This document shows, piece by piece, positions 25,339 through 33,223 of a stretch of 64,000 nucleotides of DNA (position 1 is the stretch's first letter; every line of letters starts with the position of its first letter). Location: contig CBDCPP010000002.1 in assembly GCA_965220315.1 (NCBI GenBank), forward strand, positions 186,001 through 250,000, written 5' to 3'. Under the pieces are notes generated by a model. It was not told where the DNA came from, searched no databases, and saw nothing but the letters and a program-made list of their open reading frames with translations. The DNA comes from JAPOXK01 sp965220315. Its GTDB lineage: Bacteria; Chloroflexota; Dehalococcoidia; Bin125. Both the position numbers and the translations under genes were made by a program.

Positions 25339-26997
25339 CTACGATCCCACCACCTCCGAAGCCGCAACGCGCGGTTCTTCGGTCGGCGATGACGCGAAGG
25401 GCAACGCCGCCAGTGCCTCCTTGATAAAAGCCGAGAAGAGTGGATGGGGATGCCCAGGCCGCGAACGCAACTCAGGATGGAACTGCGATCCCATCATGAA
25501 CGGATGATCCTCAAGCTCGACGAGCTCGACGAGTGAATTGTCCGGGGCGACGCCGCTAGCGACGAGCCCCGCCGCTGCCAGCAATTCGCGGAAGGCGTTG
25601 TTTAACTCCCAGCGATGGCGATGCCGCTCGTACACCAGCCCATCGCTGTAGGCGGCCGCCGCGCGCGTCCCTTTGATCAAGCGGCAAGGGTAATGGCCCA
25701 GCCGCATTGTTCCGCCCATATCTCGCACATCTTCCTGCTCTTCCAGCAGGGAAATCACGGGCGCATCCGAGTCTCTCTCGAATTCGGTGGAGTTCGCGGC
25801 GGGCAAACCGGCTACGTTCCGTGCGAATTCGATGACCATCTGCTGCATCCCGCGGCAAAGACCCAGGTATGGGATACGGTGTTCGCGCGCCCAGCGCGCC
25901 GCCTCAATCTCGCCTTCACTGCCCCGCTCGCCGAAGCCACCCGGCACGAGTACGCCGCACGCCCCCGCGAGCTCGGCGGCGACACCACTGGCTTCTAGGC
26001 TATCGGATTGGATCCAGCGGAGATCGATCGCAGCACCATGCTCTACTCCTGCGTGGATGAGCGCCTCCTTTACCGAGAGATAAGCATCCGGCAGCTCGAC
26101 ATACTTGCCGACGATCGCGATTGGGACATGCGACGTTGGATTGCGCAGTGCAGAGACCCATTCGCGCCATTGCTGCAAGTCTCGATCAGCGGGCGGAAGC
26201 GCCAAGCGCTCTAAGATGAGATCCGTGACACCAGCATTATCAAGGATCAGAGGCACTTGATAGATGCTGGGAGCCGTTTCAAGGGGCACCACGGCACGTG
26301 GATCGACGTCGCAAAAGAGGGCGATTTTGGTCTTAATCGGATCGCCCACCGGCATCTCCGCGCGCGCGATGATGACATCCGGCTGGATCCCCGCAGAGCG
26401 GAGCTCGCGGACGGAGTGCTGGGTGGGTTTGGTCTTGAGCTCCCCGGTCGCACGGAGATAGGGCAGCATCGTCACGTGCACCGAGACAACGTCGGTGCGG
26501 CTTTCCTCGGAGCGAATCTGGCGGATCGCCTCCAAGAAGGCCTGCCCCTCAATGTCGCCGATGGTGCCGCCGACTTCGACGATCAGCAGGTCGACGCCGG
26601 ATTGCTCCGCGAGCCCGCGCACGCGCGCTTTGACTTCATTCGTGATGTGCGGCACCTGCTGGATGGTGCCGCCTAAGAAATCCCCCCGCCGCTCCCGCTG
26701 AATTACAGCCTGGTGAACTTGGCCCATGGTGAGCGACGAGGCCCCGGTAAGATCTTGGTCCAGAAAGCGCTCGTAGTGACCTAAGTCCAAGTCGGTCTCG
26801 GCCCCGTCAGCAGTCACGAAGACCTCGCCGTGCTGGTACGGCGACATGGTGCCCGGATCGACGTTCAGGTACGGGTCGAGCTTTTGAACAGTAACTGAGT
26901 GTCCGCGGCTCTTAAGTAGGGTGGCGAGGGATGCGCTGGTGATGCCTTTACCGACAGAACTGACCACCCCACCCGTAACGAAGATGTACTTCGGCAT
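25339..26997 (-). CDS. pyrG: CTP synthase
   Basis: This 552-residue enzyme aminates UTP to CTP using glutamine. The synthetase domain starts KYIFVTGGVVSSVGKGITSA and contains GGTIGDIEGQAFLEA; the glutaminase domain from about residue 295 has the nucleophile in YLGLCRGMQQMVIEFA and the HPE triad part in FHPELRSRPG. ATG 26997 gives the family N-terminus; longer versions run back through the promoter. A consensus-like promoter is visible 64 bases upstream. The 5' leader does not begin with the GGGC that drives reiterative control of pyrG in Bacillus. Confidence 0.97.
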   Translation of the reverse strand: MPKYIFVTGGVVSSVGKGITSASLATLLKSRGHSVTVQKLDPYLNVDPGTMSPYQHGEVFVTADGAETDLDLGHYERFLDQDLTGASSLTMGQVHQAVIQRERRGDFLGGTIQQVPHITNEVKARVRGLAEQSGVDLLIVEVGGTIGDIEGQAFLEAIRQIRSEESRTDVVSVHVTMLPYLRATGELKTKPTQHSVRELRSAGIQPDVIIARAEMPVGDPIKTKIALFCDVDPRAVVPLETAPSIYQVPLILDNAGVTDLILERLALPPADRDLQQWREWVSALRNPTSHVPIAIVGKYVELPDAYLSVKEALIHAGVEHGAAIDLRWIQSDSLEASGVAAELAGACGVLVPGGFGERGSEGEIEAARWAREHRIPYLGLCRGMQQMVIEFARNVAGLPAANSTEFERDSDAPVISLLEEQEDVRDMGGTMRLGHYPCRLIKGTRAAAAYSDGLVYERHRHRWELNNAFRELLAAAGLVASGVAPDNSLVELVELEDHPFMMGSQFHPELRSRPGHPHPLFSAFIKEALAALPFASSPTEEPRVAASEVVGS

Positions 26998-27060
26998 CAG
27001 CCTCGCGAGGCCGCCGCTCCCGAGCATTCCGACGGCGATTCGACCATTTGTGCTACTGGC

Positions 27061-27090
27061 ATCGTATCGACGCGCGCGAAAGGGTGTCAA
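27061..27090 (-). promoter_or_regulatory. Strong housekeeping promoter of pyrG
   Basis: On the minus strand, a perfect -35 TTGACA (27090-27085) is followed after 18 bases by TACGAT (27066-27061). The predicted start near 27054 leaves a leader of about 57 bases before the pyrG ATG. Confidence 0.8.
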
Positions 27091-27147
27091 TGAAAAGCTG
27101 AAGTGTTATCGGGCGCGGCCGCGCGTTATCCGCGCGCAGGCGCTGCA

Positions 27148-27387
27148 TCATCCGCCGGAGATGCTCACCAGCAACTCGACCTTGTCACCGTCGCGCAGCA
27201 AATCCTCGTGGTCTCCTTGCTCGTCGTTGATGAGCGCGGCGATCGCTTCGGCATCGCGCTCACGAAATCCTTGACCGAGGATGAGGTCCCAGACGGTCAT
27301 CCCTTCGCGATGATCGACCTGAAACTCCGGCTCTTTGCGCGCGGAGAGTTCTACCAGGGTGTCCGCCAGCCGCACTGTGACCGTCAC
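27148..27387 (-). CDS. MoaD/ThiS-family sulfur-carrier-like protein
   Basis: This 79-residue ubiquitin-fold protein ends in the diglycine (SISGG) that MoaD and ThiS proteins use to carry sulfur as a thiocarboxylate. LLRDGDKVELLVSISGG is the typical C-terminal block. The GTG start has GGGAGGAA five bases ahead of it. It is not next to moa or thi genes, so the pathway (molybdopterin, thiazole or another) cannot be decided here. The two XdhC/CoxI genes at the window end do imply a molybdenum hydroxylase in the organism. Confidence 0.78.
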   Translation of the reverse strand: MTVTVRLADTLVELSARKEPEFQVDHREGMTVWDLILGQGFRERDAEAIAALINDEQGDHEDLLRDGDKVELLVSISGG

Positions 27388-27657
27388 ACGTTCCTCCCAG
27401 CGACCGTCGACGTGGCCAGTGTATCAAGCACTCTCGCTTTAGCAGCGATCGCGCCAGGCAAGCAGTGGCTTTGTGCGAACGGTCGACCGCCTTCAGCACG
27501 CCCGGCAAGTATCCGTCTCGGAAGCTTCACTTCCAAAACGAGGGATTTTTGAGGATGCCAGTGTCCCACTTGCCCACGTCCCCATGGTACGAAGCGGGGC
27601 GGCTGCGAGGCATCGCCACCGTGATACGCTACACGTACCCAGACCTAGGAATCGTTG

Positions 27658-28947
27658 ATGTCCGCTGCCGTTAACCAGACTTTGCCTACGATTACCACGC
27701 TCGACAACGGCCTCCGCATCGTGGTCACGCCGCTGCCGCATTCGCAAGCGGCAGCGCTGGCATTGTGGGTGGGCGTCGGGAGCCGGGCGGAGGAGCGCGA
27801 GACGCTCGGTCTTTCTCACTATCTGGAGCACATGCTGTTCAAGGGCACGGAGTCACGCCCGACGGCGGTGGAGATCTCCAGCGCGATCGAGGGCGCAGGA
27901 GGAACACTCAACGCCTTCACCACGAAGGAAGCGACCAGCTACTGGAACCGCGTGCCATTCGACCGGCTCGACCTCGCGATGGATATCCTCACGGACTCGT
28001 TGCGCAACTCCCTCCTGAGTGAAGAAGAGATCGAGCGCGAACGAACCGTGATCCAGCAAGAGATCCGCCGTAGCTACGACGAGCCCGCCCAACGCGCGGA
28101 TCAACTGCTGGACGAAGCCGTCTATGGCGACCAGCCACTCGGCTGGGACATCGCCGGCGACCTCGAAAGCGTCGCGTCTGTACGCCGTTCGCACCTAGTC
28201 GACCACATCGCGTCTTGGTACCAGCCCGCAAACATGGTTCTGGCGATCGCCGGCAACGTGGATGTCGCCGCGGCGACAGCTCTAGCGACCGAGGCCTGGG
28301 AGGAGGTTCCCAACGCGCCTCTTCCTGAGCGCGAAGCCGCGCGCGATGGGATGTCGTCGGAGCGCATCCGCGTCGAGACACGGGAGATCGAGCAATGCAA
28401 CCTTACGTTCGGGTTGCGGACATTTCCCCGAATTGACCCCGATCGCTACGCGCTGATACTCATGAACAGCATCTTGGGATCGGGGATGAGCAGTCGCCTT
28501 TTCCTAGAAGTACGGGAGCGCCGCGGGCTAGCGTATGCGGTCGGATCGCAGCTGGCGCGGCATGTCGACGCCGGGCATTTAGTGATTGGCGCAGGCGTCA
28601 CGCAAGAGAACGTGCTTGAAGCAACTGACGTAATCGTGACCGAGGTGAGACGGTTGGCGTGCGAGCCGGTGGAGCCAGAAGAGCTTGCGAAGGCGTGTGA
28701 GCACACTGTGGGCGCGTATCGCCTCAGCCTCGAAACAGCCACCGCACACGCCGCTCGAACGGGCGGCGATTTGCTGCACGAAGGCCGGATCCGATCGATC
28801 GAAGAGGTCGTAGACGCGCTACGCGCCGTAACCGCAGACGATATTCTCCGTGTTGCCCAACGGGTCATCACGCCAGACAACCTCGCCGCCGCTGTAGTCG
28901 GCCCGTATGAAGACGCAGAGGCGATCGCGGCGCGCGTCGCCATCTGA
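27658..28947 (+). CDS. M16-family zinc peptidase (processing-peptidase-like)
   Basis: This protein of about 429 residues is of the YmxG / mitochondrial-processing-peptidase type. HYLEHMLFKGT near residue 54 is the inverted zinc motif HxxEH; a distal Glu in the following helix completes the site. The second half carries the substrate-binding repeat, including RGLAYAVGSQLARH. It has no signal peptide. The start at 27658 has AGGA about 8 bases ahead and is preferred to the TTG one codon upstream. The 270 bases before it, back to the MoaD-like gene, hold divergent regulatory sequence and nothing else I can support. Confidence 0.92.
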   Translation: MSAAVNQTLPTITTLDNGLRIVVTPLPHSQAAALALWVGVGSRAEERETLGLSHYLEHMLFKGTESRPTAVEISSAIEGAGGTLNAFTTKEATSYWNRVPFDRLDLAMDILTDSLRNSLLSEEEIERERTVIQQEIRRSYDEPAQRADQLLDEAVYGDQPLGWDIAGDLESVASVRRSHLVDHIASWYQPANMVLAIAGNVDVAAATALATEAWEEVPNAPLPEREAARDGMSSERIRVETREIEQCNLTFGLRTFPRIDPDRYALILMNSILGSGMSSRLFLEVRERRGLAYAVGSQLARHVDAGHLVIGAGVTQENVLEATDVIVTEVRRLACEPVEPEELAKACEHTVGAYRLSLETATAHAARTGGDLLHEGRIRSIEEVVDALRAVTADDILRVAQRVITPDNLAAAVVGPYEDAEAIAARVAI

Positions 28948-29297
28948 TCTAGCGCGCGCGGGGAGGCCGAGATGAGCGTGTCAACCGTGCGACCTGGCCC
29001 GACCTTCGTACCACAGATAATGCCCCCGACCCCAAAAATCCCCAGCGCGACGGCTGGCCGACAATGGACAACGCTACGTTCAGCGCTGCCTCCGGCGGAT
29101 CCGGCCTCGAACGCAAGGGACCGCACCGGCTGGCTTGACTGGCTTCACCCCCAGGATGCAGTGCAGTGTCCTGAATCTGTCGCACCCGTCCCGGCAACCT
29201 CTCCTCGTAACATTACGCGTGCGAATCGCTAGACTACGGATTCTTCCGTCTCAGCCTTCGAAGGAGTCAAGCCGCGACTACACGAATCATCCGTAGC
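28948..29297 (+). other. 350-base gap without a supported gene
   Basis: The stretch lies between the M16 peptidase and the CitE-like lyase. A plus-strand frame of 86 codons at 28972-29232 has an excellent ribosome site (GGGGAGG six bases before its ATG), but its product is proline- and arginine-rich and unlike any family I know, so it is not called as a gene. A TAGACT hexamer at 29230-29235 may be a -10 for the next gene. A strong AAGGAG at 29261-29266 has no start codon at the right distance. Confidence 0.4.
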
Positions 29298-30167
29298 ATG
29301 CTGTCGGTACCGGGTGTGCGCGCACGCTTCATTGAGCGCGCGCGCGCGGTTCCGGCCGATATTCTCAATTTCGACCTTGAGGATTCGGTGGCCGCAGCGG
29401 AGAAAGTCAAGGCGCGAGAGATGGTCGCCGAGGCGATCCGCGACTTTCAGGCCAAGGGTCGCCTTATCTATGTTCGGATCAACGGGCTGACCACGCCGCA
29501 TGCGGAGCTAGATCTTGAAGCGATTGTCGGCCCTTGGCTCAACGGGATCAACCTGCCGAAAGCCGACGGTGCGGATGACATCCGGCAGCTCGATCACTAC
29601 CTGACCTACTTAGAGAAGGTGCGCGGCATCCCGTCAGGCCAAATCACCATCATCCCTTGGATCGAAACAACCACAGGTCTCTCTCATGCCTCCGAGATCT
29701 GTCGCGCGTCGCCGCGGCTGATCGGAGCCGCGCTGGGCGGTGAGGACTTTGTGACAAGCTTGGGTGTGCGCCGCACGCGCGGAGGGGTTGAGTTGGAGTA
29801 TCCGCGTGCTCAGGTCGCCATCGCCGCACGCGCCGCCGATCTCGTCCCTATTGACGTACCCGAGGCGGACTTCCGCGACTTAGAACACTTTGAGCGCGAC
29901 AGCACGCATGCACGCGGGTTGGGGTTCAAGGGCAAATTCTGTATCCATCCCACGCAGGTGGACATCGCGAACCGGGTGTTCGCGCCGAGTTCCGAGGAAC
30001 TCACTTGGGCCAAGCAGGTCGTAGACGCGTACGAGGAGGGCGAGCGCCAAGGGCACGGTGCCGTCGCGCTGGACGGGCAGATGATCGACCGGCCGATCGT
30101 GCTGCGCGCACACGAGCTGCTCGCGTGGCAGCATCAAGTGGAAGAGCAGGAGGCCGCGTTGCAATGA
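29298..30167 (+). CDS. HpcH/HpaI-family CoA-ester lyase (CitE-like)
   Basis: This 289-residue TIM-barrel protein is related to citrate-lyase beta subunit and malyl/citramalyl-CoA lyases. It begins LSVPGVRARF (compare the family MLFVPGxRxxF), has LNFDLEDSVAAAEK with acidic metal ligands, IIPWIETTTGLSHA, ALGGEDFVTSLGVRRT and the CoA-binding GFKGKFCIHPTQVDIAN. It is most likely a C-C lyase acting on a hydroxyacyl-CoA. Three further CoA-ester enzymes follow. The start is uncertain: ATG 29298 cuts into the conserved N-terminal strand and has no ribosome site, while AAGGAG lies 31 bases upstream; a non-standard start between the two is possible. Confidence 0.88.
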   Translation: MLSVPGVRARFIERARAVPADILNFDLEDSVAAAEKVKAREMVAEAIRDFQAKGRLIYVRINGLTTPHAELDLEAIVGPWLNGINLPKADGADDIRQLDHYLTYLEKVRGIPSGQITIIPWIETTTGLSHASEICRASPRLIGAALGGEDFVTSLGVRRTRGGVELEYPRAQVAIAARAADLVPIDVPEADFRDLEHFERDSTHARGLGFKGKFCIHPTQVDIANRVFAPSSEELTWAKQVVDAYEEGERQGHGAVALDGQMIDRPIVLRAHELLAWQHQVEEQEAALQ

Positions 30168-30180
30168 GTGGAAGCAGACG

Positions 30181-31368
30181 ATGAGCGTCGCTACGGATGT
30201 CCGCGAGATCCTGGCCGGCGACGGCGAGGCCGGTACCGATATCGTGCGGAGCGTGCGCCGGTGGGTGGACGACAAGGTGATCCCGACGGCGGACGAGTAT
30301 GAACATGCCAACGCGTTCCCAGTCGAGCTGCACCAAGACATGCTCGACATGGGCCTCTTCTCCATGATTTTTCCCGAGGAATACGGCGGCTTAGGCCTCA
30401 CGTTCCAAACCTACGCGGCGGTGATGGAGGAGATCGCACGCGGCTGGATGAGCTTGGCGGGGATGATCAATACCAACGTGATAGACGGCTGGGCGATCCA
30501 GAATTTCGGCACGGACTATCAGCGGGAACGCTACCTTCCAGGCATCGTCAGTGGCGAGACGCAGGCGTGCTTCTGCGTGACCGAGCCTAATGCGGGCTCC
30601 GACGTGCAGGGAATCCGCACGACCGCCACGCGCGACGGCGACGACTACATCCTCAACGGCAACAAGCTGTTCGTCACGAATGCCGACCGCGGCGGCGTCT
30701 ACCTTGCACTGGCTAAAACGGATCCGCTGGCCGAGCCTCGCCATCGCGGCATCAGCGCTTTCATCGTGGAGCGGGATACGCCAGGCTTCACGATCGGCCG
30801 CATGATCGCCAAGCTCGGCTACAAGGGTGCGCAGACCGGTGAGCTGTTCTTCGAAGACGCGCGTGTGCCGGCGTCGAACCTGTTGGGAGACAAGGAAGGC
30901 TTCGGTTTTAAACAGTTAATCGCGGGGTTAGAGGTCGGGCGGATCAACGTGGCGGCCCGAGGTGTCGGCGTGGCCCAGGCAGCGTTCGACGCAGCGATCG
31001 CTTACGCGCAGAAGCGGGAGACGATGGGCCAGCCCATTGCGCAACATCAGGCGATTCAGATCAAGTTGGCGGAAATGGCAACCAAAATCCGGGCCGCCCG
31101 TCTGCTCACGATGGAAGCGGCCCGAAAGAAAGACACAGGAGCACGCACCGACTTGGAGGCGGGAATGGCCAAGCTGTTCGCGTCGGAGATTGCGGCGGAG
31201 TGTTCGCTGGAGGCAATGCGGATCCACGGCGGGATCGGCTACACGGAGGAGCTCAGTATTGAGCGCTACTACCGCGATGCGCCGCTCATGTTGGTCGGTG
31301 AAGGCACCAGCGAGATCCAGAAGATCGTCATTGCGCGCCGCCTGCTGGAGCTGTACGCAGCCGGCTAA
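30181..31368 (+). CDS. Acyl-CoA dehydrogenase
   Basis: This 395-residue FAD enzyme oxidises the alpha-beta bond of an acyl-CoA and passes electrons to ETF. It has an N-terminal helical domain, the FAD-binding beta domain (CFCVTEPNAGSDVQGIRT) and a C-terminal helical domain with MRIHGGIGYTEE and the glutamate-bearing GEGTSEIQKIVIARRL, consistent with a catalytic Glu in the short-chain acyl or glutaryl/methylsuccinyl group. It starts 13 bases after the lyase gene and is followed 24 bases later by a MaoC hydratase, which argues for one pathway. The exact substrate cannot be read from the sequence. Confidence 0.93.
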   Translation: MSVATDVREILAGDGEAGTDIVRSVRRWVDDKVIPTADEYEHANAFPVELHQDMLDMGLFSMIFPEEYGGLGLTFQTYAAVMEEIARGWMSLAGMINTNVIDGWAIQNFGTDYQRERYLPGIVSGETQACFCVTEPNAGSDVQGIRTTATRDGDDYILNGNKLFVTNADRGGVYLALAKTDPLAEPRHRGISAFIVERDTPGFTIGRMIAKLGYKGAQTGELFFEDARVPASNLLGDKEGFGFKQLIAGLEVGRINVAARGVGVAQAAFDAAIAYAQKRETMGQPIAQHQAIQIKLAEMATKIRAARLLTMEAARKKDTGARTDLEAGMAKLFASEIAAECSLEAMRIHGGIGYTEELSIERYYRDAPLMLVGEGTSEIQKIVIARRLLELYAAG

Positions 31369-31392
31369 TCAGAGTCGGCTACAAGAAACGCC

Positions 31393-31860
31393 ATGCCAAC
31401 CCGAGAGCAGTTCGGTCGCTATCTCGAAGAGTTCACCGTCGGTGAAGTGATCGAGCATTGGCCCGGCCGGACAGTCACCGAGGCAGACGACGTTCTGTTC
31501 AGCATGCTGACGATGAACCATCATCCCTTGCACTCCGACGCGCAGTACGCGGCGGCAACGCAGTTCGGTCAGCGGGTGGTTCCGGGGCCTTTCGTTTTCA
31601 GCCTGGTGATCGGGATGACCGTGCCGGTGATCAGCGGCAAAGCGATCGCGAATCTCAGTACCACGGACATGGTGCACAGCAAGCCCGTCTTTCATGGCGA
31701 TACGCTCTACGCCGTGACAGAGGTGTTGGATGTGCGCGAATCACAGTCGCAGCCGGACCGAGGGATCGTCACCGTACGAACACGGGGGATCAACCAGCGC
31801 GACGAGACCGCGATCGAATTCACCCGCCAGGCCATGATCCCAAAGCGGCCAACCACTTAG
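31393..31860 (+). CDS. MaoC-like (R)-hydratase
   Basis: This is a 155-residue single hot-dog-fold protein of the MaoC family, which hydrates or dehydrates acyl-CoAs. TMNHHPLHSDAQYAAATQFG carries the Asp/His pair typical of the hydratase-2 motif, followed by VVPGPFVFSLVIGM. Relatives in this size class include mesaconyl-CoA hydratase-like enzymes. With the CitE-like lyase and acyl-CoA dehydrogenase upstream it suggests breakdown of a branched or dicarboxylic CoA ester. Its TAG stop overlaps the stop of the convergent DUF402 gene in the tetranucleotide TTAG. Confidence 0.88.
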   Translation: MPTREQFGRYLEEFTVGEVIEHWPGRTVTEADDVLFSMLTMNHHPLHSDAQYAAATQFGQRVVPGPFVFSLVIGMTVPVISGKAIANLSTTDMVHSKPVFHGDTLYAVTEVLDVRESQSQPDRGIVTVRTRGINQRDETAIEFTRQAMIPKRPTT

Positions 31861-32384
31861 CCGTCGGCTTTTCCGACCCGCTCTACTGCCTCCGCGATCG
31901 CCGCATCGATCCGTCGGGTGAGTTCGCTCGCTCGCCGCTCAATCAGCACTTGGACACGACAGATACGCCGGTGTTGAGCCACAGAGAGAGCGCCTGAATC
32001 CAAAGCCACTGCCACTTCGTCCTCGTCCTCTAGGCGGAAAGCACCGGATGGCAAAATCCAGGCATCAAGAAGCAAATCTCGATAGCGCACGACATCGGGT
32101 GCGATCCGGACCGCTTCCACCACATCGATCCGGTAGCTGCGCAGCGAACCGTCTGGTCGGTGAATGCGATAAGCACCATAGGGCCGTCCGCGCCACCAGC
32201 AACCCCAGGAACTGGTGCCTGCGGCCGCGTAGCGATCGTCGAAGGCAAGCCACCGCCCCACCGCGAGTGACTCCGTAACCAACCAGCGCTCTAGCGAGAA
32301 TCGCAGCGGTGATCCCTGTAGTCGTTCTTTGACCTCAAGCAGACGTCCGGGAGGCGGATCCGGCAAGGCGAATGAGCCGCTCAT
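31857..32384 (-). CDS. DUF402 domain protein
   Basis: This 175-residue soluble protein has the DUF402 beta-barrel blocks: YRDLLLDAWILPSGAF and RLEDEDEVAVALDSGALS in the second half, with conserved acidic residues. Related proteins (for example Ntdp of Firmicutes) hydrolyse nucleoside di/triphosphates, and others bind tRNA-modifying or RNase-like partners; which applies here is unknown. It lies on the opposite strand inside the CoA-ester cluster. Its start is divergent from the enoyl-CoA hydratase start about 50 bases away, so the two share a short promoter region. Confidence 0.8.
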   Translation of the reverse strand: MSGSFALPDPPPGRLLEVKERLQGSPLRFSLERWLVTESLAVGRWLAFDDRYAAAGTSSWGCWWRGRPYGAYRIHRPDGSLRSYRIDVVEAVRIAPDVVRYRDLLLDAWILPSGAFRLEDEDEVAVALDSGALSVAQHRRICRVQVLIERRASELTRRIDAAIAEAVERVGKADG

Positions 32385-32434
32385 CCATCCATGCTAGTCT
32401 CGCGCTCGCCCGATTACCGATGAAAGGCGCAAGC

Positions 32435-33223
32435 ATGGCCGACCTCACGCTTGAACAGGTGCGCTACGAGCACGATGGGCACGTTGCCGTCGTCACGATC
32501 AACCGGCAGGAGCGACTCAATGCGATCAGCAATCAGACATCGCGCGAGCTCTTTCATGTGTGGCGCGACTTCCGCCTCACCGATGACCTCTGGGTCGCGG
32601 TGCTGACGGGCGCCGGCGACCGTGCATTCTCAGCCGGCGCCGACCTGATCGCGCGCCACAGCGAAGGCGACGGGGGTCCTCACCACCAAGGTGTCCCCAT
32701 GTTCGGCATGGCCCGGGGCGAACCGGTGTTCAAGCCGATCATCGCCGCGATCAACGGCTACGCATTGGGAGGCGGTCTCGAGATGGCGCTCTGCTGCGAC
32801 ATCCGCATCGCTTCGGAGCGGGCGCGCTTCGGTGTGCCCGAAGTAAAGCTCGGCGTCTTCCCGGGCGCAGGGGGATCGCAGCGCTTGCCCCGCGCGATCC
32901 CCAGCGCCATCGCCAATGAGATGATGCTGACCGGCGAGCCGATCGATGCACAGGAAGCCTATCGCGTCGGGCTGGTCAATCGTGTAGTGCCGCACGACGA
33001 GCTGATGAATGCAGCAATGGAAATGGCTCGCACGATCAGCGCGCGTGGCCCGCTCGCGGTACGGTCGGCGAAGGAGGCGATGCTGCGCGGCCTCGACATG
33101 CCGCTGGTGCATGGCCTCGCACTGGAGGAGCACTTGGGACAGCTCTTATCTCAAACCGAAGACTGGCAAGAGGGCTTTAATGCTTTTGTCGAGAAGCGCG
33201 AGCCGAGATTCCAAGGGCGCTAG
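32435..33223 (+). CDS. Enoyl-CoA hydratase/isomerase (crotonase) family
   Basis: This protein of about 262 residues has the crotonase fold. The oxyanion-hole segments are AFSAGADLIARHSEG and INGYALGGGLEMALCCDIRI; one catalytic Glu is present in GVPEVKLGVFPGAGG (second Glu position, PEV), while the first position lies in the GLEMAL helix. It should hydrate trans-2-enoyl-CoAs or catalyse a related reaction. ATG 32435 is chosen for the AAAGG seven bases ahead; ATG 32420 is an alternative. It ends in CTAG shared with the convergent antiporter gene, so there is no terminator between the two. Confidence 0.92.
   Translation: MADLTLEQVRYEHDGHVAVVTINRQERLNAISNQTSRELFHVWRDFRLTDDLWVAVLTGAGDRAFSAGADLIARHSEGDGGPHHQGVPMFGMARGEPVFKPIIAAINGYALGGGLEMALCCDIRIASERARFGVPEVKLGVFPGAGGSQRLPRAIPSAIANEMMLTGEPIDAQEAYRVGLVNRVVPHDELMNAAMEMARTISARGPLAVRSAKEAMLRGLDMPLVHGLALEEHLGQLLSQTEDWQEGFNAFVEKREPRFQGR

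Noticed and set aside
28972..29232. 86-codon frame with an excellent GGGGAGG ribosome site
   Set aside because: The product is low-complexity, proline-rich and unlike any family; the opposite strand and other frames are equally open in this GC-rich DNA.
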